Assembly: GCF_036567765.1 (NCBI RefSeq) | Contig: NZ_DATCTU010000033.1 | Coordinates: 97,203-161,202, forward strand | From: Pseudobacteroides sp. | Lineage (GTDB): Bacteria; Bacillota; Clostridia; Acetivibrionales; DSM-2933 | DNA length: 64,000 nucleotides | Direction: 5' to 3' | Shown here: positions 35,120-42,967 of the stretch, in pieces | Layout of the letters: each line of letters begins with the position of its first letter | Numbering within the stretch: the stretch's first letter is position 1 | Notes under the pieces: model-generated | The model's input: the letters and a program-made list of their open reading frames with translations, nothing else | Told to the model about the DNA's origin: nothing | Databases searched by the model: none | Translations under genes and position numbers: made by a program

Positions 35120-36548
35120 TTGTATCCTCTACTTTCCTGATAAATCTCATTTTAGGGTATTGGTAGCCTTCTTTTTCAACATATCCTTCCAGAAATTCCA
35201 CATCATAAAATGTTCTTTTTTCTCCGGACTTCATTGAGGCCAAAAGCATAAGCACAAAGCTCTTGTCATCTGTTATACTGAGCTCATGGCTGTGCACAAC
35301 CATACGGTCACCAAACTCCCTTTTCATATAATCCTCAATCTGCTTATGACTGTAAAGACTCTGAACACTCTTAAGAAAATCATCCAGATCCTTTTCAGGG
35401 TACTCAGTTTTGGCAATTTTAATTTTCTCAGGTGGCTCAATTGACCGTATCTTTCTGCTAGAGCGGCAGTATAAAGATCTTTCATCAATACAGCATTGCC
35501 TAAACAGATTTACAGCCGATGAGACAACCTCTTTTTTATCTTCATCCAGATCGTAATACTTCATTAATATGTCTGCAAGCTTGGTTTTCACGCTCTGGTC
35601 ATAATTCAAAAGGTAAATCATTTTGTCTATTGAAGCCTTTGTATAGGCTGTGTTTTTAGATTGAATCTCCTGCATGAGCCTGTCGATTCCTTCAAATGTG
35701 TCATAGATTTCATATAGTTTTTGGGCTAGTTCTTCCATACCACTTTCAGGATCATTATACTGTCTTTCTCTCAATCCCAATGATACTATGCGTTTTCTAA
35801 GTTCTTCGTTGGATCGGATTTTATCAATCATGGTCATTATGGGTATTTTGAAACGCAGGACCGAATCTTTGGTTACCAAGGGATGAAATATTCTTTCATT
35901 AACTAATATCTGGTACCCTTCAAAGTGATCCTTCAAAATATCATTGGCTGCTATGGAGTTATTTAGGATCTGATGAAATCTTCGTATGTTATTAAGCAGT
36001 ATCTTGAGGGAATCCAGAAGCAAATTGCAGTTCATATAGGCAGATTCCAGTGCTGTATACAAATAATCCTCCGAATCATCGCTTAAAACTGTCTTCAATG
36101 AGGAATAGGTGTTAAAAGCGTAGGATTTGTAAGCTTGTGTGTTCTCCTGTGTAATTGAATGCAAAAATTCAATCATGCTTACCGAATATGGAGGTATTGT
36201 AACAATCTCATCATAGGAACGCTGCTTGTATTCAACTTCAATCCAATGTGTATCCCGCAGCCTACGTAATATGAGATGAGCCATTGCTGACCATGTAATG
36301 GACTGAGGCTCCCCAATATTCATGTCTGACATATCCGATTCAGCTTCTTCCAGCTCTGCTTCTATATCGACGGGTATCATAAGATCCTCAAGGCACTCGG
36401 CAAACATATTTACAAGATTGTCTTTTTCTATATAAAGTTCATTCTTGAAGGCTTTTCGCAGCGACAGAAGTATTTCTACATAAACATTGCGGTTTTTTCC
36501 GGTCAGTATCCTGAAAAACTGGCCTGGTATTACATCAAAGACTTTCAT
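35100..36548 (-). CDS. jetA: Wadjet subunit JetA, kleisin
   Basis: A 482-residue protein opening the operon. It starts FDVIPGQFFRILTGKNRNVY, typical of clostridial JetA, and is helical throughout with a winged-helix-like C-terminal part (VEFLEGYVEKEG). JetA is the kleisin that bridges the two JetC heads and recruits JetB. The start has CCGGAGG upstream. The order jetA-jetB-jetC-jetD with all four full-length indicates a complete anti-plasmid system. I have not assigned a Wadjet subtype. Confidence 0.88.
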   Translation of the reverse strand: MKVFDVIPGQFFRILTGKNRNVYVEILLSLRKAFKNELYIEKDNLVNMFAECLEDLMIPVDIEAELEEAESDMSDMNIGEPQSITWSAMAHLILRRLRDTHWIEVEYKQRSYDEIVTIPPYSVSMIEFLHSITQENTQAYKSYAFNTYSSLKTVLSDDSEDYLYTALESAYMNCNLLLDSLKILLNNIRRFHQILNNSIAANDILKDHFEGYQILVNERIFHPLVTKDSVLRFKIPIMTMIDKIRSNEELRKRIVSLGLRERQYNDPESGMEELAQKLYEIYDTFEGIDRLMQEIQSKNTAYTKASIDKMIYLLNYDQSVKTKLADILMKYYDLDEDKKEVVSSAVNLFRQCCIDERSLYCRSSRKIRSIEPPEKIKIAKTEYPEKDLDDFLKSVQSLYSHKQIEDYMKREFGDRMVVHSHELSITDDKSFVLMLLASMKSGEKRTFYDVEFLEGYVEKEGYQYPKMRFIRKVEDTNDKPLD

Positions 36549-36640
36549 ATAACCTCCGGTTATAAGGTTTATTATGGCAATACATTATTATAATATATAC
36601 CTCGGCTGAGGGGCAAGAAATAAAATGGGAGATGTTTAAT

Positions 36641-36669
36641 TTGACAAGGGTTTAAGATTCATTTATAGT
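36641..36669 (+). promoter_or_regulatory. Sigma-A promoter of the lipoprotein gene
   Basis: TTGACA (36641-36646) and TATAGT (36664-36669) are exactly 17 nt apart, 110 nt before the lipoprotein start. The gap also must hold the divergent promoter of jetA, which I could not pick out. Confidence 0.65.
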
Positions 36670-36778
36670 TAAATAGTCATTAGTATTTTAGTATTAATGA
36701 AACTACTTTTAGTATCACAAATTGAAAGTGATTGATATAAGGTCATTAACACTTTTAATATTATTGAGGGGGAGCAAA

Positions 36779-37591
36779 ATGAAAAAATTTAGAATTGCAG
36801 GTGTTATTTTATTAGCAGCATGCCTTGCATTGTCTTCTATTGGATGCGGTGCCATAGACAAGGAAGAAGTAGGTAAGGGCGAGATTATCAGCAGCGATAA
36901 AACAGGTGAAAACACTGACAGCAAAAACGATGAGACACCAAGTGAAAAGCCGGAGGAGTCTTCAAGCAATGAACCAAGTGCAAAGCCAAGTGAAAAGGCT
37001 GATGACAGCACCGGTAAAAAGTTGGATTTAGGTAAAAATGAAGGTGACACATATAAGAACGAATTTTTCGGTTTGTCAATGAAGCTTCCTAAAGATTGGA
37101 AAGTTTCCAGCGATGAAGAGAAACAAAAAGTATTAAATGCAGGTAAAGAAGCAATTGCAGGTGATGACAAATCCAAGCAAACTCAGTTGGATTTAGCGGA
37201 CTTAAAGTCAGTTTATTTGCTCATGGTTTCAAAGATTGGTATGACAAATCAATCATATGACAACGGCAATCTTATGATAATGGCTGAGAAACTTAGTCTT
37301 CTGCAGGGAGTAAACAAGGGAAGCCAATACCTTGAATATGTAAAAAAAGGATTAAAGGAATTAAATGGCCAAATGCCATATAAGCTTGATAAGGATGTGT
37401 ATGAAGAAAAAATTGGCGGGAAGGTATTTTCGGTTTTGGAGACAGTTATTGAATCGCCGGACATAAAGCTTACTCAAAAATATTATGCATGTGTCTTAAA
37501 GGGTTATGCACTTGTCTTTATTACAACATCAACTAATAATGAAAATGATAAGATAATCAAAGGCATGTTGGATTCTGTAAAGTTTGAATAA
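36779..37591 (+). CDS. Lipoprotein with PsbP/DUF-like C-terminal domain
   Basis: A 270-residue lipoprotein with lipobox SSIGC (Cys23). Residues 25-85 form a Ser/Glu/Lys/Pro-rich spacer. The C-terminal domain (residues 90-270) begins YKNEFFGLSMKLPKDWKVSSDEE, a pattern common to small exported proteins of the PsbP-like or DUF1795-like fold. The ligand is unknown. It has GAGGGGG as ribosome-binding site and its own sigma-A promoter upstream, and is divergent from the Wadjet operon. Confidence 0.75.
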   Translation: MKKFRIAGVILLAACLALSSIGCGAIDKEEVGKGEIISSDKTGENTDSKNDETPSEKPEESSSNEPSAKPSEKADDSTGKKLDLGKNEGDTYKNEFFGLSMKLPKDWKVSSDEEKQKVLNAGKEAIAGDDKSKQTQLDLADLKSVYLLMVSKIGMTNQSYDNGNLMIMAEKLSLLQGVNKGSQYLEYVKKGLKELNGQMPYKLDKDVYEEKIGGKVFSVLETVIESPDIKLTQKYYACVLKGYALVFITTSTNNENDKIIKGMLDSVKFE

Positions 37592-37671
37592 TTGAAAACG
37601 GCAGTTATTACTCAACCCTTCAATTATATTATCCGATATTATAAATGTATATTGATATTGGGGGGAGTCAT

Positions 37672-38304
37672 ATGTATATATTGAAGTGGCCAAAGAGTAT
37701 GTCTGTGATCTTTGTGATCTGGGTGGTTGCCAATACTATGGGGAGTACGGTGGCTGCACCTGCATTAAATATTACAGCTAAGGGAATATCAAATCCAAGT
37801 GCCTCACAGGAGGTAAAAAAGGTTTATCATTATATGACGAACCTTAAGGGAAAAGGTGTGTTGTATACATACTACAAAATTGTTAACCGAAAAAGCGGTA
37901 AACTGTTGGATGTAAAAGGTGGATCTGGTTCAAATGGGGCCAATATCATACAATGGACTGATAAAAACAGTTATAACCAGCAGTGGAGATTTGAAAAAAC
38001 AAGGGACGGCTATTATGAGCTGGTTAATCGAAAAAGCGGTTTGATTCTTGAGGTTTCAGGCAAGTCTGGTTCAAATGGGGCAAGCATTATACAGTGGAAG
38101 GATATAAACAGCCACAATCAACAATGGGAATATATAAATGTGGAAGGTGAATACTTTAAACTGGTAAACCGAAACAGCGGAAAGTACCTTGAGGTTAGCG
38201 GCGGCTCCAAAGCAAACGGAGGAAAGGTTATCCAGTGGGATGACAACGAAGGTATGCATCAGCAGTGGAAGCTTGTTAGGATTCAGCAGGTGGGAAAGGA
38301 ATAA
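37672..38304 (+). CDS. Secreted ricin-type beta-trefoil lectin (CBM13-like)
   Basis: A 210-residue protein with an N-terminal hydrophobic signal (about residues 8-30) and a C-terminal ricin-B trefoil at about 65-205. Three repeats each carry VNRKSGKxLxV, SNGAxIIQW and a closing QQW motif (QxW), so all three sugar-binding lobes look intact. It probably binds plant polysaccharide. It has no catalytic domain, dockerin or wall anchor, so it would act as a free lectin or stick to the cell by its signal. The ATG at 37672 has GGGGGAG upstream. Confidence 0.85.
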   Translation: MYILKWPKSMSVIFVIWVVANTMGSTVAAPALNITAKGISNPSASQEVKKVYHYMTNLKGKGVLYTYYKIVNRKSGKLLDVKGGSGSNGANIIQWTDKNSYNQQWRFEKTRDGYYELVNRKSGLILEVSGKSGSNGASIIQWKDINSHNQQWEYINVEGEYFKLVNRNSGKYLEVSGGSKANGGKVIQWDDNEGMHQQWKLVRIQQVGKE

Positions 38305-38320
38305 TTGTAAAGCAAAGACA

Positions 38321-38363
38321 AAGGCTAAAACACTTATGATTTAGGTGTTCTAGCCTTATTTTA
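38321..38363 (+). terminator. Terminator of the lectin gene
   Basis: A 13- to 15-bp stem with minor mismatches (38321-38334 with 38343-38357) is followed by ATTTTATT, shortly after the lectin stop codon. Confidence 0.75.
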
Positions 38364-38412
38364 TTAATGTTGAACTTATAATTCGTTATCTATAGGTCGA
38401 CTTAGTAAATTT

Positions 38413-39768
38413 TTATTTCAATACATCAATTATAGATTGGGCTTTGCTTATAAGTTCAGTTTTTGTTTCATCAAATAGATGGCGTTTTGATGTAGACTCC
38501 ACCTTTTTTATAAAGGATTTAAGTTCGGAATAGGCTTTATCGGTTTTACCCTCTTCGATAAAATATTTTGCATTATAAAGTTTTACGGTTAAGTAGTTGG
38601 TATTAAAATGGCTAGTACCCAATTTTTTAACAGAGTCTATCAAGTCCTTTATAAGTAAATCAGGGGATTGGTTTAGTGTAGAACCGAAGGTTATATCTTC
38701 AATATATATCCCTCCATAAGGATGCCCGTTAACTTTTAAAACAACAGTATTAATGCAGGGAGTAGCTGCTGAGATTTCTATGAAGTCGGGAGTGTACTTA
38801 CCGTTTGTTACTCCTGTGAATGTTTTGGTGCTAGTGGACACCAATTCACCGTTTGAGTCATAAGCTTCAATTATAACTTCAGCGGGAACATTATTAATCT
38901 TCTCATAGTCGGACGGACTGGATGTCAGGGAAAGCTTTGCATAGCTTACTGTTTGCTTTAAAAATTTTATGCTGAGGGTCTCGTCTTCACTTAATCCTGT
39001 ACTTTCCTCTTCAAAATGCGGAGAAGCATTACCAATAACAACACCTGTATTACCTACAGGACCATATATCCTTGTTGAGAAAACAAAACCGGCTGGAGTC
39101 CCTGTTATATCTATGCCCTTTGAAAGCAGCCATGCTTTATGAGAAGCTATATCAGCAGGTTCTACACCAAAGTCTGGGTTCCAGTTAAACTTTTCGCCGA
39201 CACTTGGATCATCTTCAAAATCTACTGTTATCAACTTTGGATCTGAGGAAGATTTTTTATATGCATAGCCGTTGAAGCCTTCTCCCCCCCATATTCCGCT
39301 GTCATTATAGAAACAAACCCCTATTTTAAGTTCATTTAGTTCATTGTAGGCAGTGAATTTGAATATAGCTGTGTTTCCGGATCTTATATAGTTGGAAGCT
39401 TCGGCACTTCCTTCCCAATCTGAACTGAACGAGATGGAATAGCCATTATAACTGCTTCCCCCTAAAATTGATGAACTCCATCCTTCAGGGAATTCCGTTG
39501 CTGTTGGGCTCTCTAAAGGCAGCGATACTATTGGTTCATCATACCAGTTACCCAGCATAAAAGCATAAATGCTGTCATTTGGATTTAGACTAGTGTTCTT
39601 AACAGTTACGGTATATGTATAAGTATCTCCGACCTTATCTACCACATAGCTAGCTTCAGCACTTCTTCCGATATCTGAGGCAAAAACATTGCAAACACTT
39701 GCCGAAACCAAAAAAATCAAAACAAAAATGAAACATCCTAATCTGGAAAACCTTCTAATTCCTTTCAT
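38413..39768 (-). CDS. Exported protein sharing the RsgI ectodomain, with FIMAH C-terminus
   Basis: A 451-residue secreted protein. It has a signal peptide (residues 1-31), an unrecognised beta-rich domain (about 33-165), then a domain of about 185 residues (168-355) that is clearly homologous to the C-terminal sensor domain of the RsgI protein encoded at 40869-42830. Identical stretches include GIDITGTPAGFVF and TKTFTGVTNGKYTP. The last 85 residues fit a FIMAH module (LIDSVKKLGTSHF, YLTVKLYNAKYFIEEGKTDKAY). It lies divergently from sigI-rsgI and is a likely SigI-controlled gene whose product binds the same polysaccharide that RsgI senses. The ligand is unknown; no catalytic residues are recognisable. 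Confidence 0.75.
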   Translation of the reverse strand: MKGIRRFSRLGCFIFVLIFLVSASVCNVFASDIGRSAEASYVVDKVGDTYTYTVTVKNTSLNPNDSIYAFMLGNWYDEPIVSLPLESPTATEFPEGWSSSILGGSSYNGYSISFSSDWEGSAEASNYIRSGNTAIFKFTAYNELNELKIGVCFYNDSGIWGGEGFNGYAYKKSSSDPKLITVDFEDDPSVGEKFNWNPDFGVEPADIASHKAWLLSKGIDITGTPAGFVFSTRIYGPVGNTGVVIGNASPHFEEESTGLSEDETLSIKFLKQTVSYAKLSLTSSPSDYEKINNVPAEVIIEAYDSNGELVSTSTKTFTGVTNGKYTPDFIEISAATPCINTVVLKVNGHPYGGIYIEDITFGSTLNQSPDLLIKDLIDSVKKLGTSHFNTNYLTVKLYNAKYFIEEGKTDKAYSELKSFIKKVESTSKRHLFDETKTELISKAQSIIDVLK

Positions 39769-39776
39769 GACTAATC

Positions 39777-39802
39777 ACCCCTATTATTATTAATTTATCG
39801 TA
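39777..39802 (+). promoter_or_regulatory. Possible SigI-type promoter
   Basis: ACCCCT (39777-39782) and CGTA (39799-39802) with a 16-nt spacer resemble the SigI promoter pattern (ACCCCC-like -35 and CGWA-like -10). It points toward sigI, about 265 nt upstream of the start, which would fit autoregulation. Both boxes are short, so the match may be chance. Confidence 0.25.
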
Positions 39803-39951
39803 TTTGTATGCTGTTTGCTTTGTAACACTTCAAATTCTAAGGGTTTACCTCCTTTCTCATTATTTATTTTATGAGAAGCGATTACAGGTCTGTCAGCATA
39901 ACCAAATACAATTTTTGCTTTGTTATCATAAATGTTCTACAAATTAAATTG

Positions 39952-40013
39952 TTTTATGGGTAGATGCTGGAAAAATAAATTTAAATTTATTTTTCCAGCA
40001 TCTACCCATAAAA
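39952..40013. repeat. Perfect 62-bp palindrome in the sigI upstream region
   Basis: Positions 39952-39982 are the exact reverse complement of 39983-40013: 31 bp per arm with no spacer and no mismatch. It ends 54 nt before the sigI start codon. There is no T-run after either arm, so it is not an ordinary intrinsic terminator. It may be a regulatory site, a very stable mRNA leader hairpin, or the footprint of a small mobile repeat. Confidence 0.9.
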
Positions 40014-40067
40014 GCTCAAGTTTATTAGAATTTATATATAAAGCTTTATTACAAAGGAAGTGATAAT

Positions 40068-40826
40068 TTGCTAAAAATACAATTTATAAAAAACCGACAA
40101 CAGAGCAGAGACTCTGTTAATGACATTATAAGAAGAATTCAAAGCGGTGATAAGCTTTTAAAGGAAAAGTTTATCCATGATTATAGAGCTTTTATTATAA
40201 AATCAGTATCTACGACAATCGGGAAGTTTGTAGAAGTTGAAAACAGCGAGGAGTATAGCATAGGCCTTTCTGCATTTAATGAGTCTATAGATTGTTATAA
40301 TGAGAATTTGAACGCCAACTTTTTTAAATTTTCCGATCAGGTAATAAGAAGGAAGCTGTATACCTTTTTTAATAAGCAAAAGAAGGAGCTAAAGACACTC
40401 CCCTTTTCCCACCTGGAAGACTGCGTACCCAGTTTTGAGAGCAAATACCTTTCAATAAGCCAAAGCAGTTTATTGCATCAGATAGAGATGAAAGATCAAT
40501 ATGAACTTTTCGAAAGTAGGCTCGCTGAATTCGGAATCAGCCTGGAGGATTTGGTGGAAAGCAGGCCTAAGCATAGGGATTCCATGCATCAGGCAATCAG
40601 GATTGGAAAACTGCTGGCAGAAGATGATTTGTTATATAGATTGCTTGTTACAAAGAAAGTAGTACCCATGTCAGAACTGCAAAAAAGGATAAAGGTTAAC
40701 CATAAAGCCATAGAAAAAAACAGAAAATTTATTATATCTGTCTGCCTGATCTTAAACGAAGGATTTGATGATATAAAGGAACATATCATGGAATATGTAA
40801 ACATGGCCGCCCGCTCAAAAGCGTAA
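40068..40826 (+). CDS. sigI: RNA polymerase sigma factor SigI
   Basis: A 252-residue SigI-family sigma factor. It has the region-2-like NDIIRRIQSGDKLLKEKFIHDYRAFI, the KFVEVENSEEYSIGLSAFNESI segment (DNA melting, -10 recognition) and a C-terminal HTH-like part (LQKRIKVNHKAIEKNRKFII). In cellulolytic clostridia several SigI factors each pair with an RsgI carrying a different polysaccharide-binding ectodomain and switch on cellulosome genes when substrate is present. The start is TTG with AGGAAGTG upstream. It is followed after 42 nt by rsgI, the standard arrangement. Confidence 0.92.
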   Translation: MLKIQFIKNRQQSRDSVNDIIRRIQSGDKLLKEKFIHDYRAFIIKSVSTTIGKFVEVENSEEYSIGLSAFNESIDCYNENLNANFFKFSDQVIRRKLYTFFNKQKKELKTLPFSHLEDCVPSFESKYLSISQSSLLHQIEMKDQYELFESRLAEFGISLEDLVESRPKHRDSMHQAIRIGKLLAEDDLLYRLLVTKKVVPMSELQKRIKVNHKAIEKNRKFIISVCLILNEGFDDIKEHIMEYVNMAARSKA

Positions 40827-40868
40827 GTAATTTTCATTCATGCTGTAATAAAGTAAGGAGGAAAGAAT

Positions 40869-42830
40869 TTGAAACAAATTGGATTGATTTTAAAAATTCA
40901 AGATAAAAAAGTTATTGTTTTAACAAAGGACTGTAAATACTACAACCTTAGAAGAAGGCCTGGTATGTGTAAAGGTCAAAAGGTTGAGTTTGAGAAATCG
41001 GATATCATCTACACAAGAGAGACTTTCACAGGCTATATTAAATTTGCCGGCTATGCCGCATCTGTTTTAATTATCTTTGCATCTATATTGTTTTTTTATA
41101 TGAATTCATCAAATAATGTTTTTGGTTACATCGCTGTAGATATTAACCCAAGCCTGGAAATTTCCATAGATAAACGCTATTGCATTAAGGATGTGTCTCC
41201 TTTAAATGATGATGCCGTAATTGTTATAGAAAAATTGGACTTAAAAGGGCTCCCAATCAAGGATGCTCTGCCTCAAATATTTAAAAGAACAAAAGAACTG
41301 GGTTTTCTTGACTTGAACAAAAAAGATGTGGTTTTGATTTCAACTGCACAGGTTGATGAGGAAATGGGAAGGGAAGAAGAAATTGAAAGTATTGTAGTCA
41401 ATATTTGCAGTGATATAAAAGAATTAAAAAATGATAACATCAATACTCAAGTTATAAAAGTTCAGCCAGAAACAAGAGCCCTTGCCATGGATAATAATAT
41501 ATCCATGGGAAGATATAAAATATATGAAGAAGCAAAAAAATCAGGATTACAGGTATCGGTTGATTCTATTAGAAATGAATCCCTGGAGAATATAATAGAC
41601 AAGGTGGAGTTGAGCGTGGTTGAAATCAATCCATCAGATTCAGATAGGGCTATAGGTAAGACAGCTTTGACAAGCCCTATACCTTCAAGCACAGTAAGAC
41701 CCACCCATACAACAAAATCCGTTGATACAGGAAAAGATACTAAAGAGATAGAGCCTTCTGTTCCAACTTTGCAGCCGGCAACGTACCTGCCTAAAACTCC
41801 TGGGAACCGGACTACCGTAACACCCAGAGCCACACTTGTTCACACGATGCCCTCAAATACCCCGACAAATATATCTACTATTACTTTTGCAAATACTCCA
41901 ATAAATTTGCCTACAAACGTTCCTTCCAGTACACCTGCCAGCTTTCCAACAAATGGACCGGTAAGCATGCATGAAAACACACATACAAATGCATATACAA
42001 ATACACCTACGAGGATATCGATAAGTACACCTGCAAATACATCTATGAGTATGCCCACAAGTACACCTGCAAACATACCAACAAGCACACCAAGAAGTAC
42101 AACAACGAGTGTACCTACAAATACACCGACAAATACACCTACGAGTATACCAGTAAGTACACCCACAAACACGCCAGTAAACATGCCCACATATACCCCC
42201 ACCGATACACCAACAAATACGCCTACTAATACCCCTGCTTCCACTTCGGCTATAAAACCGCATCTCATAACGGTTGATTTTGAGGATGATCCAAATGTTA
42301 CTGATAAATTTACTTGGAATACAAGCTTCGGTGAAGAACCTGAGAGTGTGGATAAACACAGAAAATGGCTGCAATCAAAGGGGATTGATATAACAGGTAC
42401 CCCAGCTGGTTTTGTTTTTACAACAAGAATACACGGACCTATAGCCAATACAGGTGTTATTGTCGGTAACGCTTCCCCTAATTATGCAGAAGAAAGTATT
42501 GGTCTTAGTGATGATGAAGCAATTAACATTAAATTTTTGAATCAGCCAGTAAATTATGCAAAGCTATGTCTGGTAACTGTTCCATCTGATTATGACATTA
42601 TCAATAACGTTCCTGCTACAGTAATGATAGAAGCCTATGACTCATTTGGTCAACTGGTAGCGGTAAAAACTAAAACATTCACGGGTGTGACTAACGGCAA
42701 ATATACTCCTGCTAATATTGAAATTTCAATAGATAATCCCTGCATAGAGACTGTTGTCATGAAAGTGAAGGAGCATCCGAATGGGGGGGTATATATTGAG
42801 GATATAGTCTTTGGTAATGTTGCTAATTAA
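40869..42830 (+). CDS. rsgI: Anti-sigma factor RsgI with Thr/Pro stalk and polysaccharide-sensor domain
   Basis: A 653-residue transmembrane anti-sigma factor. Residues 1-50 are the cytosolic RsgI_N domain that binds SigI. One membrane segment lies at 57-78. The juxtamembrane domain contains VDINPSLE, with the Asn93-Pro94 pair at which RsgI proteins self-cleave. A long Thr/Pro/Asn stalk (about 270-462) leads to a C-terminal domain of 190 residues homologous to the ectodomain of the protein at 38413-39768. In known RsgIs, ligand pulling or binding on the ectodomain leads to intramembrane proteolysis and release of SigI. The ectodomain here is not one I recognise as a CBM family. TTG start with GGAGGAAAG upstream. 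Confidence 0.92.
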   Translation: MKQIGLILKIQDKKVIVLTKDCKYYNLRRRPGMCKGQKVEFEKSDIIYTRETFTGYIKFAGYAASVLIIFASILFFYMNSSNNVFGYIAVDINPSLEISIDKRYCIKDVSPLNDDAVIVIEKLDLKGLPIKDALPQIFKRTKELGFLDLNKKDVVLISTAQVDEEMGREEEIESIVVNICSDIKELKNDNINTQVIKVQPETRALAMDNNISMGRYKIYEEAKKSGLQVSVDSIRNESLENIIDKVELSVVEINPSDSDRAIGKTALTSPIPSSTVRPTHTTKSVDTGKDTKEIEPSVPTLQPATYLPKTPGNRTTVTPRATLVHTMPSNTPTNISTITFANTPINLPTNVPSSTPASFPTNGPVSMHENTHTNAYTNTPTRISISTPANTSMSMPTSTPANIPTSTPRSTTTSVPTNTPTNTPTSIPVSTPTNTPVNMPTYTPTDTPTNTPTNTPASTSAIKPHLITVDFEDDPNVTDKFTWNTSFGEEPESVDKHRKWLQSKGIDITGTPAGFVFTTRIHGPIANTGVIVGNASPNYAEESIGLSDDEAINIKFLNQPVNYAKLCLVTVPSDYDIINNVPATVMIEAYDSFGQLVAVKTKTFTGVTNGKYTPANIEISIDNPCIETVVMKVKEHPNGGVYIEDIVFGNVAN

Positions 42831-42967
42831 TCAATTGGTAATATATCAAACAAATGTATTATAATGCCCACACCTATAAACGCAAATTGATATATACATA
42901 ATTTATGACGTATGGTACAATATTCAATTATGTTTTATATTTTTTGTAAATTTATAGGGAGGTAACC

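Noticed and set aside
41840..42448. Long minus-strand open frames rich in Val/Gly opposite rsgI
   Set aside because: They are the reverse reading of the Thr/Pro/Asn codon repeats of the RsgI stalk; no start site or family supports them.
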